A DNA stretch of 64,000 nt from Brevundimonas poindexterae (GCF_020524625.1 NZ_JAIVLL010000001.1:434001-498000), one strand, 5' to 3'; shown: positions 1 to 9,397, counted from the first letter of the stretch. Notes: generated by a model from the letters alone, not told the origin. Translations and numbers: made by a program.

Positions 1-1
1 C

Positions 2-262
2 CGCGTCGAGGTGATGGCGCCGGTCCTGAATGCGACCGTCCACGACCAGGTGCTGGACCAGATCATGGTCGCCAATCTCAAGGACGACGCCCAGAGCTGG
101 GAGCTGGACTCCGAGGGCAACTACCACCGGCTGAAGCCCGCCGATCCCGAACGGCCCTTCTCGGCGCACCGCTATTTCATGACCAATCCCAGCCTGTCCG
201 GACGCGGCAGCAAGGTAAAGACGCTACCGGCCACGCTGCGCTATGACCGCCCTGACGCCTGA
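2..262 (+). CDS. ppk: Polyphosphate kinase 1, C-terminal fragment (cut by window edge)
   Basis: This is the last 86 codons of a gene that begins before the window. Polyphosphate kinase 1 reversibly transfers the ATP gamma-phosphate to a polyphosphate chain at the inner membrane. The visible tail (RVEVMAPV, then [17 protein letters not shown], then a stretch ending in SAHRYFM) resembles the C-terminal domain that closes PPK1 proteins, including the typical LxDNxxAW-like segment with D in place of N. The catalytic histidines lie upstream and cannot be checked. The next gene, ppx, starts inside it with a 20-base overlap, so synthesis and breakdown of polyphosphate are encoded together and probably translated in a coupled way. 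Confidence 0.85.
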   Translation, partial: RVEVMAPVLNATVHDQVLDQIMVANLKDDAQSWELDSEGNYHRLKPADPERPFSAHRYFMTNPSLSGRGSKVKTLPATLRYDRPDA

Positions 263-1754
263 CCCCCTCCACTCCCGCGCGACGACCTCGGCCGACGCCG
301 CGGTGATCGACATCGGCTCCAACTCGGTGCGCATGGTGCTGTACCGGCTGGAGGGGCGCGCCGTCTGGACGGTGTTCAACGAAAAGGTGCTCGCCGGGCT
401 GGGCCGCGACCTGCCGAATACGGGGCGCCTGTCCGAAGAGGGCGTGCTGATGGCCCTGCCGGCGCTGCGCCGGTTCGCCGCCGTCATCGAGGGGGTGCGC
501 CCCGAGCATGTGTTCGTGGCCGCGACCGCCGCCGTCCGCGACGCCGAGGACGGGCTGGAGTTCTGCGAGCGGGTGGCTGCAGAGACCGGCATGCACATCC
601 GCGTCCTGTCCGGCGAGGAAGAGGCGCGCGAGGCCGCGCGCGGCGTGCTGGCGGGTCACCCGGCCGCCGAGGGCGTGGCCGCCGACATGGGCGGGGCCAG
701 TCTGGAGCTGATCCGCCTCAAGGATGGCGAAGTGGGTCAGGGAATCACCCTGCCGCTGGGCCCCTTCGCCCTGGCCGATGGCGGCGATTTCGACGCCAAG
801 AAACTGCGCACCAAGATCGACAAGCGACTGAAGGGCAAGACGGCGGACTTCAAGGCCCCGATCCTGCACGCCGTCGGCGGGGCCTGGCGCAGCATCGCCC
901 AGCTGCATATGGCGATGTCGGACTACCCGCTGCAGATCGTGCACCAGTACGCCATGACGGCCGACGACGCGCGCGAGGTGGCCCGCTTCGTCTCGCGCCA
1001 GTCGCGCGCCTCGCTGGACCGGACGCCGGGTGTGTCGCGCCGACGGGCCGAGACCCTGCCCTATGCCGCCCTGGTGCTGGAGGCCCTGATCGAGCGGCTT
1101 GAGCTGAAGAGCGTGGAGTTCTCGGCCTGGGGCCTGCGCGAAGGTTTGTTGCAGGACGCCCTCAGTGACGAGCATCGCGACAGCGACCCGCTGATCGCCG
1201 GCTGTGCGGCCTGGGGGGCGCGGCAGGGGATTTCGCCCCTGCTACCCGGCGCCCTTCAGGCTTGGCTGGAGCCCGTCCTGCCCGCCCTGCCGGAGAGTTT
1301 CGGCAAGGCGCGGGACCATGCGCTGACCACCGCGGCCTGTCATCTCTGCGATCTCGGGGCACGCCTGCACCCGGACCACCGCGTCGAACTGGTCTTCGAC
1401 CAGGTGCTGCGCGCGCCGGTTCCCGGACAGACCCATGCGGAGCGCGCCTTCCTCGCCTGCGCGCTGAACGCCCGCTACGGCGGGCCGTCGGCCACACCCC
1501 AGCCCGAGGTCATCGACCGCCTGCTGGACGAAGGGGCACGGCGCCATGCCAAGGCGCTCGGTCAGGCGATTCGCCTCGCCTGCGACCTGTCCGGGCGCGC
1601 GCCGCAGCTGCTGGCCGGCGCCCGCCTGTCGCTTGAGGACAAGACGCTGATCCTGACGGCGGCGGACGGCTATGCAGACATGCTGCTGGGCGAGCAGACC
1701 CGGCGGCGGCTGAAGAACCTGGCCGATACCCTCGATCTTGAGTGCGGCGACTGA
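243..1754 (+). CDS. ppx: Exopolyphosphatase / GppA-family phosphatase
   Basis: A 503-residue member of the Ppx/GppA family of the ASKHA fold. It removes terminal phosphates from polyphosphate, or the 5' phosphate of pppGpp. Phosphate-loop 1 is seen as [12 protein letters not shown] starting at D23, the acidic motif as [12 protein letters not shown] near residue 124, and phosphate-loop 2 as [10 protein letters not shown] near residue 148. Length is close to that of E. coli Ppx (about 510), so the C-terminal HD-like domain is probably present. The ATG lies 20 bases inside ppk, which supports this start and a ppk-ppx operon. Ppx and GppA activities cannot be separated from sequence alone; the operon with ppk favours Ppx. 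Confidence 0.92.
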   Translation: MTALTPDPLHSRATTSADAAVIDIGSNSVRMVLYRLEGRAVWTVFNEKVLAGLGRDLPNTGRLSEEGVLMALPALRRFAAVIEGVRPEHVFVAATAAVRDAEDGLEFCERVAAETGMHIRVLSGEEEAREAARGVLAGHPAAEGVAADMGGASLELIRLKDGEVGQGITLPLGPFALADGGDFDAKKLRTKIDKRLKGKTADFKAPILHAVGGAWRSIAQLHMAMSDYPLQIVHQYAMTADDAREVARFVSRQSRASLDRTPGVSRRRAETLPYAALVLEALIERLELKSVEFSAWGLREGLLQDALSDEHRDSDPLIAGCAAWGARQGISPLLPGALQAWLEPVLPALPESFGKARDHALTTAACHLCDLGARLHPDHRVELVFDQVLRAPVPGQTHAERAFLACALNARYGGPSATPQPEVIDRLLDEGARRHAKALGQAIRLACDLSGRAPQLLAGARLSLEDKTLILTAADGYADMLLGEQTRRRLKNLADTLDLECGD

Positions 1755-1791
1755 CCGGCGCAGTCTGTCCCTCACACTTCGGGAGGGTGAC

Positions 1792-2151
1792 ATGCCAGTG
1801 ACGGGAATCGGCGGCTTCTTCTTTCGCTCAAAAGATCCGGACGGTCTGGCCGCCTGGTATCTGAAGCATCTGGGTGTCGGCGCCCCGCCCGGCGCCTTCG
1901 TCTGGGATCAGCAGGCGGGCCCGACCGTCTTCGCCCCGTTCAAGGACGACAGCGACTATTTCGCCGCCGACAGGCGCTGGATGCTGAACCTGCGCGTCGA
2001 GGGTCTGGACGACCTGCTGGCGTCGCTGGCCGCGGCCGGCATCCCGGTCGAGACTCGCGCCGAATGGGACGCGCCCGAGGTCGGGCGGTTCGCCCGCATC
2101 CACGACCCCGAGGGCAATCCGATCGAACTGTGGGAGCCCGCGGGGGCCTAG
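1792..2151 (+). CDS. VOC-family (glyoxalase/bleomycin-resistance fold) protein
   Basis: A 119-residue single-domain vicinal-oxygen-chelate protein. The N-terminal half begins with a beta strand followed by RSKDPDGLAAWY, a typical start of the first beta-alpha-beta-beta-beta module. The C-terminal motif DPEGNPIELWEP carries the usual metal-ligand glutamate. The ATG at 1792 is preceded by GGGAGGG at 1781-1787. A longer frame reaches back to a TTG at 1738, but it overlaps ppx and has no ribosome-binding site. The substrate cannot be named: the family includes lactoylglutathione lyases, dioxygenases and antibiotic-binding proteins. Its stop codon interlocks with that of rnd on the other strand. 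Confidence 0.8.
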   Translation: MPVTGIGGFFFRSKDPDGLAAWYLKHLGVGAPPGAFVWDQQAGPTVFAPFKDDSDYFAADRRWMLNLRVEGLDDLLASLAAAGIPVETRAEWDAPEVGRFARIHDPEGNPIELWEPAGA

Positions 2152-3299
2152 TCCTCGATCTCGACGACCTCGACGCGCGAGCCGTTCAGGACCAGAGCCA
2201 GCTCGCCACGCTTCAGCTTCAGGGCGTCGTCCCCGAACAGGTCCCGCCGCCAGCCGCGCAGGGCGTCGACATCCGCGTCGTCATCCAGCGCGATCTTCTC
2301 GAGGTCCGCGACGTTGGCGATCATCTTGGGGGCGACGCCGGCATTGTCGCTCTTGGCCTTCAGCAGCACCTTCAGCAGTTCCACCACCGAGGGGGCCGCC
2401 GCCGGACGGTGGCCCGGACGCTCCAGCTTCGGCGCATGGGCCTCGGGGTCGGCCAGCACCCGCCGCAGTTCCTCGATCAGGCTCTCGCCGAGGCGCGAGG
2501 CCCCGAATCCCTTGGACACCGAGCGCAGGCGGTTGAAGGCGTCCGGATCGGTCGGCGCCTGGGTGGCGATCTCGTCGATGGCTTCGTCCTTGATGATGCG
2601 CCCGCGCGGCTGGTCGCGTTCCTGGGCCGTGCGCTCGCGCCAGACAGCCGTGGCCACGAACGCGGCCAGATATTTGGCCGAATATTTCTTGGGCTTCAGG
2701 CGCTTCCAGGCATTTTCGGGTGTGGTGTCGTAAAGCGCCGGGTCGGTCAGACTGCCCATTTCCTCCAGCACCCAGTCCAGCCGTCCGGCCTTCTTCAACT
2801 GCTCGCGCAGTTTCGGGTACAGGGCGGCCAGATGGGTCACATCGCCGAGCGCATAGGTCAGCTGGGCGTCCGACAGCGGGCGCCGCGCCCAGTCGGTGAA
2901 CCGGCTGCCCTTGTCCAGATCGCGCTTCAGCATCTGGCGCACCAGCGCCTCGTACGACACCTGATCGCCGAATCCGGCCGCCATGCCCGCCACCTGGGTG
3001 TCGAACATGGGCAGGGGCATGGCCCCCAGCCGCACGAAGATCTCCGTGTCCTGCCGCGCGGCGTGGAACACCTTGATGATGTCCGGATCGCGCAGCAGTT
3101 CGAGGAACGGCTCGAGGTCCAGCCCGTCCGCCAGCGGGTCGATGATGCCCGAGACCTCCGACGACGCCGCCTGGATCAGGCACAGCTTGGGCCAATAGGT
3201 CGTCTCGCGCATGAATTCCGTGTCCACGGCGATGAACGGCGCGCGGGCCAGTTCGGCACAGAATTCGACAAGGGCTGGATTGGTGGTGATCGGTGTCAT
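2148..3299 (-). CDS. rnd: Ribonuclease D
   Basis: A 383-residue 3'-5' exoribonuclease of the DEDDy family, which trims tRNA precursors and other structured RNA 3' ends. The catalytic set is visible: D26 and E28 in AVDTEF, D84 in FHAARQDTEIF, and Y149 and D153 in TYALGDVTHL. An HRDC-type helical region follows from about residue 210, with a less conserved C-terminal extension. Length matches alphaproteobacterial RNase D (about 380-390). The ATG at 3299 lies 80 bases from the divergent purM start, so the two genes share a short promoter region. The 3' end converges on the VOC gene, with the stops sharing bases 2149-2150. Confidence 0.95.
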   Translation of the reverse strand: MTPITTNPALVEFCAELARAPFIAVDTEFMRETTYWPKLCLIQAASSEVSGIIDPLADGLDLEPFLELLRDPDIIKVFHAARQDTEIFVRLGAMPLPMFDTQVAGMAAGFGDQVSYEALVRQMLKRDLDKGSRFTDWARRPLSDAQLTYALGDVTHLAALYPKLREQLKKAGRLDWVLEEMGSLTDPALYDTTPENAWKRLKPKKYSAKYLAAFVATAVWRERTAQERDQPRGRIIKDEAIDEIATQAPTDPDAFNRLRSVSKGFGASRLGESLIEELRRVLADPEAHAPKLERPGHRPAAAPSVVELLKVLLKAKSDNAGVAPKMIANVADLEKIALDDDADVDALRGWRRDLFGDDALKLKRGELALVLNGSRVEVVEIED

Positions 3300-3379
3300 T
3301 TGGATGCTATAGCCCCCGCGTGCGCCCCCATGGCAAGAGGGACGCCGGATTTCCGTCCACTGATTCAGGTTCGTGTTCG

Positions 3380-4420
3380 ATGAGCGACAGTTCCCCTCCC
3401 CCGCCCAACGGCCTGACCTACGCCCAGGCGGGGGTGGATATCGACGCCGGTGAGCGGCTGGTCGATGCGATCAAGCCGCTGGCGAAATCGACCGCGCGCA
3501 AGGGGTCCGAGCCGTCGCTGGGCGGATTCGGTGCCCTGTTCGACCTCAAGGCGGCCGGGTTCGAGGACCCGCTGATCGTCGCCACGACCGACGGGGTCGG
3601 CACCAAGCTGAAGATCGCCATCGACACCGGCCGCCATGACGGCGTCGGCGTCGATCTGGTGGCCATGTGCGTCAACGACCTGCTGGCCCAGGGCGCCGAG
3701 CCCCTGCTGTTCCTCGACTATTACGCTACCGGCAAGCTGGACGTGGAGGCCGCCCGCCGCGTGGTGGCCGGCATCGCCGAGGGCTGCCGCCAGGCCGGCT
3801 GTGCCCTCGTGGGCGGCGAGACGGCCGAGATGCCGGGCCTCTATGAAGGCAGCGACTATGATCTGGCGGGCTTTTCGCTGGGCGCGGTCGAGCGCGGCCA
3901 TACCCTGCCCCGTCACGATCTGCAGAACACCGGCGACGTCATCATCGGCCTGGCCTCCAGCGGCCCGCACTCGAATGGCTATTCCCTGATCCGCAAGGTG
4001 ATCGAGACGCGCGGCCTGAACTGGGCCGACGACGCCCCCTTCGCCCATGAGCGCACCCTGGCCCAGGCCCTGATGGAGCCGACCCGCATCTATGTGAAAT
4101 CGGTCCTGCCGCTGATGAAACAGGGCTGGGTCAAGGGCGCCGCCCACATCACCGGTGGCGGCCTGATCGAGAATCCGCCCCGCTGCATCGCCCCCGGCCT
4201 CGAGGCGGCGTTCGACTGGCAGGCCTGGCCGCGCCCGGCCGTGTTCGACTGGCTGGCCGAAAACGGCGGCATTTCCGACCACGAGATGCGCCGCACCTTC
4301 AACTGTGGCGTGGGCTTCATCCTGATCGTCGGCCCCGAGCACGTCGAGGATGCGCTGGAGGCCCTGCTGGAAGCCGGCGAGACCGCCTTTGTCTGCGGCC
4401 AGCTTCAGGCCAGCGCCTGA
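3380..4420 (+). CDS. purM: Phosphoribosylformylglycinamidine cyclo-ligase (AIR synthetase)
   Basis: A 346-residue enzyme that closes the imidazole ring of FGAM using ATP, the fifth step of purine synthesis. The N-terminal signature LTYAQAGVDIDAGERLV, the ATP-binding loop ATTDGVGTKLK near residue 68, the GGETAEMPG motif near residue 140 and HITGGGLIENPPR near residue 250 are all present, and length is normal. An upstream in-frame start at 3293 would add 29 residues that look non-coding and would overlap rnd; the ATG at 3380 is preferred. purN, usually its partner, lies downstream but separated by a peptidase gene. Confidence 0.97.
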   Translation: MSDSSPPPPNGLTYAQAGVDIDAGERLVDAIKPLAKSTARKGSEPSLGGFGALFDLKAAGFEDPLIVATTDGVGTKLKIAIDTGRHDGVGVDLVAMCVNDLLAQGAEPLLFLDYYATGKLDVEAARRVVAGIAEGCRQAGCALVGGETAEMPGLYEGSDYDLAGFSLGAVERGHTLPRHDLQNTGDVIIGLASSGPHSNGYSLIRKVIETRGLNWADDAPFAHERTLAQALMEPTRIYVKSVLPLMKQGWVKGAAHITGGGLIENPPRCIAPGLEAAFDWQAWPRPAVFDWLAENGGISDHEMRRTFNCGVGFILIVGPEHVEDALEALLEAGETAFVCGQLQASA

Positions 4421-4434
4421 GCGGTTGACGCCCC

Positions 4435-4462
4435 GGGCGGCTTGCCCTCACGGTAGCCGCCC
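4435..4462 (+). terminator. GC-rich hairpin after purM, without a U-tract
   Basis: GGGCGGCT at 4435-4442 pairs perfectly with AGCCGCCC at 4455-4462 around a 12-base loop. No run of T follows, so this is not a classical intrinsic terminator. It could stabilise the purM 3' end or partly attenuate transcription into the peptidase gene, whose ribosome-binding site begins a few bases downstream. Confidence 0.35.
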
Positions 4463-4478
4463 TGTTCAGGAGATCGCC

Positions 4479-5864
4479 ATGCGTCTGCTCGCTTCCCTCT
4501 GCCTGACGGCAGGTCTCGCCCTTTCGGCGGGACTGGCCACACCGGCCTCCGCCCAGACCCCGGCCGCCGTGGATCATGCCGACCTCAGGGCGCTGGGCCT
4601 TCTGGTCCAGCCGGAGCGGATGCGGGCCGACATCCATACCATGGTCGACTTCGGCACCCGCCACACCCTGTCGGAGACCCAGTCCGAGACGCGCGGCATC
4701 GGTGCGGCCCGCCGCTGGGCCGAACGCGAGTTCGAGAGCATCAGCCGCGACTGTGGCGGCTGCCTCGAGATCGTCACCCCGTCGGACACAGTCACAGGCC
4801 GGCGCGTGCCGACCCCGACCGAGGTCGTCGATGTCGTCGCCATCCAGCGCGGCACCGGCGATCCGAACCGCGTCATCATCATCTCGGGCCACCTCGATTC
4901 GCGCGTCAGCGACGTGATGGACTTCACCTCCGACGCGCCCGGCGCCAATGACGATGCCTCGGGCGTAGCCGCCGTGCTGGAGGCCGCCCGCATCCTCTCG
5001 GCCTATGAGTTCGACGCCACCCTCGTCTATGCCGTGCTGTCGGGCGAGGAGCAGGGTCTGCTGGGCGGCAAGATCCTGGCCGACTATGCGACCGAGCAGG
5101 GCTGGTTCGTTCAGGCCAATCTGAACAACGACATCGTCGGCAATTCCGAGGGCCAGAGCGGCATCGTCGACACCACCCGCGTGCGGGTCTTCTCGGAAGG
5201 CACCAAGACGGTCGAGACCGAGGCCCAGGCCAACAACCGTCGCTACAACGGCGGCGAGGTCGATTCCTCCTCGCGCAATCTGGCCCGCTTCATCGACGGC
5301 ATCGCCGACCGCTATCTGACCAATTTCGACGTCGAGATGATCTATCGCACCGACCGCTTCGGGCGCGGCGGCGACCAGGTCGAGATGCTGCGCGCGGGCT
5401 TCCCCGCGGTGCGGATTTCCGAGGGCGCCGAGAATTACGACCGCCAGCATCAGGACCTGCGGGTCGAGGACGGCGTCCACTATGGCGACACCATCGACGG
5501 CGTGGACTTCGACTATCTGGCCCAGGTCACCCGCCTGAACGTCATCAGCATGGCGGCGCTGGCCCGTGCCCCCGCACCGCCGACCGGGGTGACCATCGCC
5601 GGTGCGGTGCAGCCCGACACCACCCTGACCTGGCAGGCCGTGCCCGGCGCCGCGGGCTACCGCGTCTGGTGGCGGTCCACCACCGCCCCCCAGTGGACGT
5701 ACAGCCGCTGGATCGCGGGCGGCGACACGACCCGCGTCGTGCTGGAAGGCATCGTCATCGACGACTTCTTCTTTGGCGTCTCGGCGGTCTCGGCCGACGG
5801 CTATGAGAGCCCGGTCACCTTCCCCGGCCCGCCCGGCGACTATCGCGTGGCCGCTGCCGAGTGA
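4479..5864 (+). CDS. Secreted M28-family zinc peptidase with C-terminal FN3-like domain
   Basis: A 461-residue exported metallopeptidase. A signal peptide covers about residues 1-26 and ends in ATPASAQ. The two-zinc catalytic core of family M28 is visible: GHLDSR (His ligand), GANDDASG (bridging Asp), LSGEEQGLLG (Glu base and Glu ligand), NNDIVGNSEG (Asp ligand) and a final His in DRQHQDLR. After about residue 365 a region with PPTGV, TLTWQAVPGAAGYRVWW and later aromatics looks like a fibronectin-III-type beta sandwich. The ATG at 4479 has CAGGAGA upstream and gives a clean signal peptide. The gene sits between purM and purN, and its stop overlaps the purN GTG start. The substrate is unknown; aminopeptidase or carboxypeptidase activity are both possible. 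Confidence 0.88.
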   Translation: MRLLASLCLTAGLALSAGLATPASAQTPAAVDHADLRALGLLVQPERMRADIHTMVDFGTRHTLSETQSETRGIGAARRWAEREFESISRDCGGCLEIVTPSDTVTGRRVPTPTEVVDVVAIQRGTGDPNRVIIISGHLDSRVSDVMDFTSDAPGANDDASGVAAVLEAARILSAYEFDATLVYAVLSGEEQGLLGGKILADYATEQGWFVQANLNNDIVGNSEGQSGIVDTTRVRVFSEGTKTVETEAQANNRRYNGGEVDSSSRNLARFIDGIADRYLTNFDVEMIYRTDRFGRGGDQVEMLRAGFPAVRISEGAENYDRQHQDLRVEDGVHYGDTIDGVDFDYLAQVTRLNVISMAALARAPAPPTGVTIAGAVQPDTTLTWQAVPGAAGYRVWWRSTTAPQWTYSRWIAGGDTTRVVLEGIVIDDFFFGVSAVSADGYESPVTFPGPPGDYRVAAAE

Positions 5865-6436
5865 CAAAAGCGCCTGTCCGTGTCGCCGTGCTGATCTCCG
5901 GCACGGGCAGCAATATGCGCGCCCTCGTAGAGGGGGCCGGCGACGCCTATGCGGTCGCGCTCGTGCTGTCGAACAAGGCGGAGGCCCCAGGTTTGGCCTG
6001 GGCCGCCGAGCGCGGCATCCCGACCATTGCCCTTCCCCACGCCCCCTATGGCAAGGATCGACAGGCGCACGAAGCGGCCATCGATGACGCCCTGCGCAAC
6101 CACGCCATCCAGGTCGTCGCCCTCGCCGGCTATATGCGCGTCCTGACCCCCTGGCTGGTCGGGCGCTGGTCCGGCCGCATGCTGAACATCCACCCCAGCC
6201 TGCTGCCGAAATACCCCGGCCTCGACACCCATCGCCGCGCCATCGAGGCCGGCGACGCCGAGGCCGGCTGCACCGTCCACCTCGTCAGCGAAGGCGTGGA
6301 CGAAGGGCCCGTGCTGGATCAGGCCCATGTACCGGTCATGGCAGGCGACACGCCGGAGACCCTCGCCGCCCGCGTGCTCGAGGCCGAGCACAGGCTGTAT
6401 CCGCAGGCACTGGCGGCATTCTGCGCGGGACTGTGA
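5861..6436 (+). CDS. purN: Phosphoribosylglycinamide formyltransferase (GAR transformylase)
   Basis: A 191-residue enzyme that transfers a formyl group from 10-formyltetrahydrofolate to GAR, the third step of purine synthesis. The phosphate-binding loop appears as ISGTGSNMRAL near residue 12. The catalytic region appears as LAGYMRVLTP, then NIHPSLLPKYPGLDTHRRA with the catalytic Asn and His, and finally the Asp in EGVDEGPVLDQ. Start is a GTG that overlaps the upstream peptidase stop (GTGA at 5861-5864), so translation is likely coupled to a gene of unrelated function. Length matches E. coli PurN (212) apart from a shorter tail. Confidence 0.95.
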   Translation: MTKAPVRVAVLISGTGSNMRALVEGAGDAYAVALVLSNKAEAPGLAWAAERGIPTIALPHAPYGKDRQAHEAAIDDALRNHAIQVVALAGYMRVLTPWLVGRWSGRMLNIHPSLLPKYPGLDTHRRAIEAGDAEAGCTVHLVSEGVDEGPVLDQAHVPVMAGDTPETLAARVLEAEHRLYPQALAAFCAGL

Positions 6437-6580
6437 GGGGCGGCGCTAGCGGGTATCCGCGTCCGGCCAACAAATTCGGCACCCGCTCAATGGCTTGACC
6501 ACGCCGGAAGTCTTTTAGCCCGCCCTGCATCCTCCCGCACCTATGCTGCCCGGCACCAGACCGGCGCGCAGGAGGGATAC

Positions 6581-6822
6581 AGACTATTCAGACGATTCAG
6601 ACGGTGTTTTTCGTCCCCTCTCCCGTGGGAGAGGGGGTAGGGGGTGAGGGGCTCTCCCTCACCTTCGGCGTGAGCCGTCGCACCGGTCCTGCCACGGCTG
6701 TCGCCGAATGAAGACGCCAACCCTCATCCGGAGCTCACGCGCCACCTTCTCCCACCGGGAGAAGGGTCACCCCCTACCGGCGGGTCGCACTCGAGACCAT
6801 TCAGACCATTCAGACGGTATTT
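6581..6822 (+). repeat. REP-like hairpin cluster bounded by imperfect direct repeats
   Basis: A stretch near 240 bases lies in the only long gene-free region (6437-6881). It is flanked by near-identical direct repeats, each containing ATTCAGAC twice and ending CAGACGGT plus a T-rich run: 6581-6609 and 6794-6822, differing at three positions. Between them are three hairpins. CCCCTCTCCC at 6615-6624 pairs perfectly with 6627-6636; GGTGAGGG at 6643-6650 pairs with 6656-6663; CCTTCTCCC at 6745-6753 pairs with 6757-6765. In addition GGTAGGGGGTG at 6636-6646 is the exact reverse complement of 6768-6778, so the halves could fold together. It resembles the dispersed intergenic palindromes of high-GC proteobacteria. 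No reading frame with coding character is seen, and 6437-6580 shows nothing recognisable. Confidence 0.7.
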
Positions 6823-6830
6823 CGCCCACG

Positions 6831-6861
6831 AAAAAGGCCCCGGCGTTTCCACCGGGGCCTT
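6831..6861 (-). terminator. Intrinsic terminator of ndk
   Basis: Read on the minus strand, AAGGCCCCGG (6861-6852) pairs perfectly with CCGGGGCCTT (6843-6834), with an 8-base loop. The descending arm runs straight into a T-tract, seen as AAAAA at 6831-6835 on the plus strand. It begins 21 bases past the ndk stop codon. Confidence 0.9.
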
Positions 6862-6881
6862 GTTCATCACGTCACTCAGCC

Positions 6882-7301
6882 TTAGCCGACGATCTGGTCG
6901 TCGGTGAAGAACTGGGCGATTTCGATGCCGGCGTTTTCGATCGAGTCCGAGCCGTGGACCGAGTTTTCACCGATCGACAGGGCGAACTGCTTGCGGATGG
7001 TGCCCTCGGCGGCCTGTTCCGGGTTGGTGGCACCCATGACTTCGCGGTAGCGGGCCACGGCGTTCTCGCCTTCCAGCACCTGGACGACGACGGGCTCGGC
7101 GGTCATCTGGCCGACCAGCTCACCGTAGAAGGGGCGCTCGGCGTGGACTTCGTAGAATTTCTTCGCTTGCGCTTCGGTCAGCTTCACACGGCGCTGGCCG
7201 ACGATGCGCAGGCCGGCGCCCTCGATCACGGCGTTGATGGCGCCCGTCAGGTTGCGGCGCGTCGCGTCGGGCTTGATGATCGAGAAGGTGCGTTCGGTCA
7301 T
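6882..7301 (-). CDS. ndk: Nucleoside-diphosphate kinase
   Basis: A 139-residue enzyme that equilibrates nucleoside di- and triphosphates through a phosphohistidine intermediate. It starts [13 protein letters not shown] and carries the active-site signature NSVHGSDS with the phosphorylated histidine at H116. Length is the family norm (about 140). An in-frame extension upstream to 7400 lacks coding character; the ATG at 7301 matches the family start. It is monocistronic, with its own terminator, and is divergent from the ABC-F gene across 137 bases. Confidence 0.97.
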   Translation of the reverse strand: MTERTFSIIKPDATRRNLTGAINAVIEGAGLRIVGQRRVKLTEAQAKKFYEVHAERPFYGELVGQMTAEPVVVQVLEGENAVARYREVMGATNPEQAAEGTIRKQFALSIGENSVHGSDSIENAGIEIAQFFTDDQIVG

Positions 7302-7438
7302 GGGGTCAGTCTTCGTTTGGGGGTTTCGGGTCGCGGGCTTATAGCGGGGCGCCCGCGCCTTTCCAACCACCCCCGTGATGCCGGTCGCCGTCAGGCGCAT
7401 CCGGTGCCCGTCTGCCTTTTGCGATATTCCTCCTCCCC

Positions 7439-9349
7439 ATGCTTCAAATCACCAATCTGACCTTCAACGCCTGGGGCCGCCGGTTCCTCGACGACGCCTC
7501 CGTCTCCCTGCCGCCCGGGGCCAAGGTCGGCCTCGTGGGCCGGAACGGTATCGGCAAGTCGACCCTGTTCAAGATCATCCTCGGCGAGCTGGCCGGCAAC
7601 GGTGACGAGGTCTCCCTCCCGAAGACCGCCCGCATCGGCTCGGTCGACCAGGAGCACCCAGCCACACCCGTCAGCGTGTTGGACACCATCCTGGAGGCCG
7701 ACGAGGAGCGTCACGCCCTGATGACCCGGCTGGAGACGGCCGAGCCCGAGGAGATGGGGGAGATCTGGGCCCGGCTGATCGAGATCGACGCCGACAGCGC
7801 CCCGGCGCGCGCCTCGGAAATTCTGGTCGGTCTGGGCTTCAGCCAGGAAGAGCTGCACCGGCCGATGTCGCACTTCTCGGGCGGCTGGCGGATGCGGGTG
7901 GCGCTGGCCGCCGCCCTGTTCGCCGAGCCCGACATGCTGCTGCTGGACGAGCCGACCAACTACCTCGACCTTGAAGGCGCGCTGTGGCTGGAAGCCCGGC
8001 TGAAGAAGTATCCGGCCACGGCCCTGATCATCAGCCACGACCGCGAGATGCTGAACGCGGTCTGCACCCACATCCTGCACCTGTCGAACCACAAGCTGGA
8101 CCTCTACACCGGCAACTACGACACCTTCGAAAAGACCCGGTCCGAGAAGCTTCGCCTGATGGCCGCCACCCGGGCCAAACAGGACGCCGAGCGCGCCCAC
8201 CTGCAGTCCTTCGTCGACCGCTTCAAGGCCAAGGCCTCCAAGGCCGCGCAGGCCCAGTCGCGGGTCAAGAAGCTGGAGAAGATGCAGCGCATCGAACTGC
8301 CGCCCGAGGACCGGGTCGCGCCCTTCGTCCTGCCGTCGCCGCCGCGCCCCCTGCCGCCGCCGCTCATCCGTCTGGAAAAGGCCTCGGTCGGCTATGAGCC
8401 GGGCAAGCCGATCCTGCGGAACCTCAACCTGCGGATGGACCTGGACGACCGCATCGGCCTGCTGGGCGTCAACGGGGCGGGCAAGTCGACCTTTGCCAAG
8501 CTGATCGCCAAGGCCCTGACCATCCAGGCCGGGGAGTTCCACCGCGACGGCAAGATGCGGGTGGGCTGGTTCCACCAGCACCAGATCGAGGCCATGGACC
8601 CGACCGACACCCCGCTGGAGATCATCCGCCGGGCCATGCCGGACGCCTCCGAATCCAGCCGCCGCTCGCGTCTGGCCCAGTTCGGCCTGCCGTTCGAGAA
8701 GCAGGAGACCCGCGTCGATGCCCTGTCGGGCGGCGAACGCGCACGGCTGCTGCTGAACATGGTGGCCATGGACGCGCCCCACATCCTGATCCTCGACGAG
8801 CCGACCAACCACCTCGACATCGACAGCCGGCGGGCCCTGCTGGATGCGCTGAACGAATATACGGGCGCCGTCATCCTGATCACCCACGACCGCTCGCTGA
8901 TGGAGCTGGTGGCCGACCGGCTGTGGCTGGCCGCCGACGGCACGGTGAAGCCCTTCGAGGGCGACATGGACGCCTATGCCGCCTTCGTGCTGGAGCGGGC
9001 GAAGCAGGGGTCCAAGCCTGCCCAGCTCAAGGCCGAGCCGGAACCGGCGCCCGCGGCGACGCCTGCCCTCCAGCCCTCGCCCGCCGCGAGCAAATCGGGC
9101 GGGAGCAAGGACAAGACCCCCTCACCCTCGACCCTGCGCCATGCGGCGAAGAAGGCCGAGGCCGAGATGGCGCGCCTGACCGATCAGCTGGCCCGCATCG
9201 ACGACGACCTGGCCGAGGCCTCGGTCAACGATCCGTCGAAGCTGGAAGGCCTGACTCGCGCCCGGGTCAAGGCCCAGACCGCGCTGGACGAGGCCGAGGC
9301 CGCCTGGCTGGCCGCCGAGGAAACCCTGGCCGCCGTCGAGGCCGGCTGA
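7439..9349 (+). CDS. ABC-F family ATPase (Uup/YheS-like ribosome-associated factor)
   Basis: A 636-residue cytoplasmic protein with two ABC ATPase domains and no membrane segments. Domain 1 has Walker [10 protein letters not shown] (near residue 35), signature FSGGWRMR and Walker [13 protein letters not shown]. Domain 2 has GVNGAGKST (near 345), LSGGERARL and [10 protein letters not shown]. The inter-domain linker (about 230-300), rich in K, A and Q, is the ribosomal P-site contact arm of ABC-F proteins. A Pro/Ala-rich spacer (about 530-565) leads to a C-terminal coiled coil of about 65 residues, as in Uup and YheS. Members resolve stalled ribosomes or aid assembly; which subfamily this is cannot be settled by eye. 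Confidence 0.9.
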   Translation: MLQITNLTFNAWGRRFLDDASVSLPPGAKVGLVGRNGIGKSTLFKIILGELAGNGDEVSLPKTARIGSVDQEHPATPVSVLDTILEADEERHALMTRLETAEPEEMGEIWARLIEIDADSAPARASEILVGLGFSQEELHRPMSHFSGGWRMRVALAAALFAEPDMLLLDEPTNYLDLEGALWLEARLKKYPATALIISHDREMLNAVCTHILHLSNHKLDLYTGNYDTFEKTRSEKLRLMAATRAKQDAERAHLQSFVDRFKAKASKAAQAQSRVKKLEKMQRIELPPEDRVAPFVLPSPPRPLPPPLIRLEKASVGYEPGKPILRNLNLRMDLDDRIGLLGVNGAGKSTFAKLIAKALTIQAGEFHRDGKMRVGWFHQHQIEAMDPTDTPLEIIRRAMPDASESSRRSRLAQFGLPFEKQETRVDALSGGERARLLLNMVAMDAPHILILDEPTNHLDIDSRRALLDALNEYTGAVILITHDRSLMELVADRLWLAADGTVKPFEGDMDAYAAFVLERAKQGSKPAQLKAEPEPAPAATPALQPSPAASKSGGSKDKTPSPSTLRHAAKKAEAEMARLTDQLARIDDDLAEASVNDPSKLEGLTRARVKAQTALDEAEAAWLAAEETLAAVEAG

Positions 9350-9397
9350 CCCCTTCCCTCCCCGCGCCGAAATGGTCTAAGGCCACGCCAGAACCTG

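Noticed and set aside
6615..6636. The perfect palindrome after purN as its transcription terminator
   Set aside because: It lies about 180 bases past the stop and has G-rich, not T-rich, sequence after the stem; it fits the repeat element better.
6708..7460. A plus-strand open frame of 250 codons across the repeat and ndk
   Set aside because: It runs through the hairpin repeat and antisense to ndk, with composition typical of a shadow frame.
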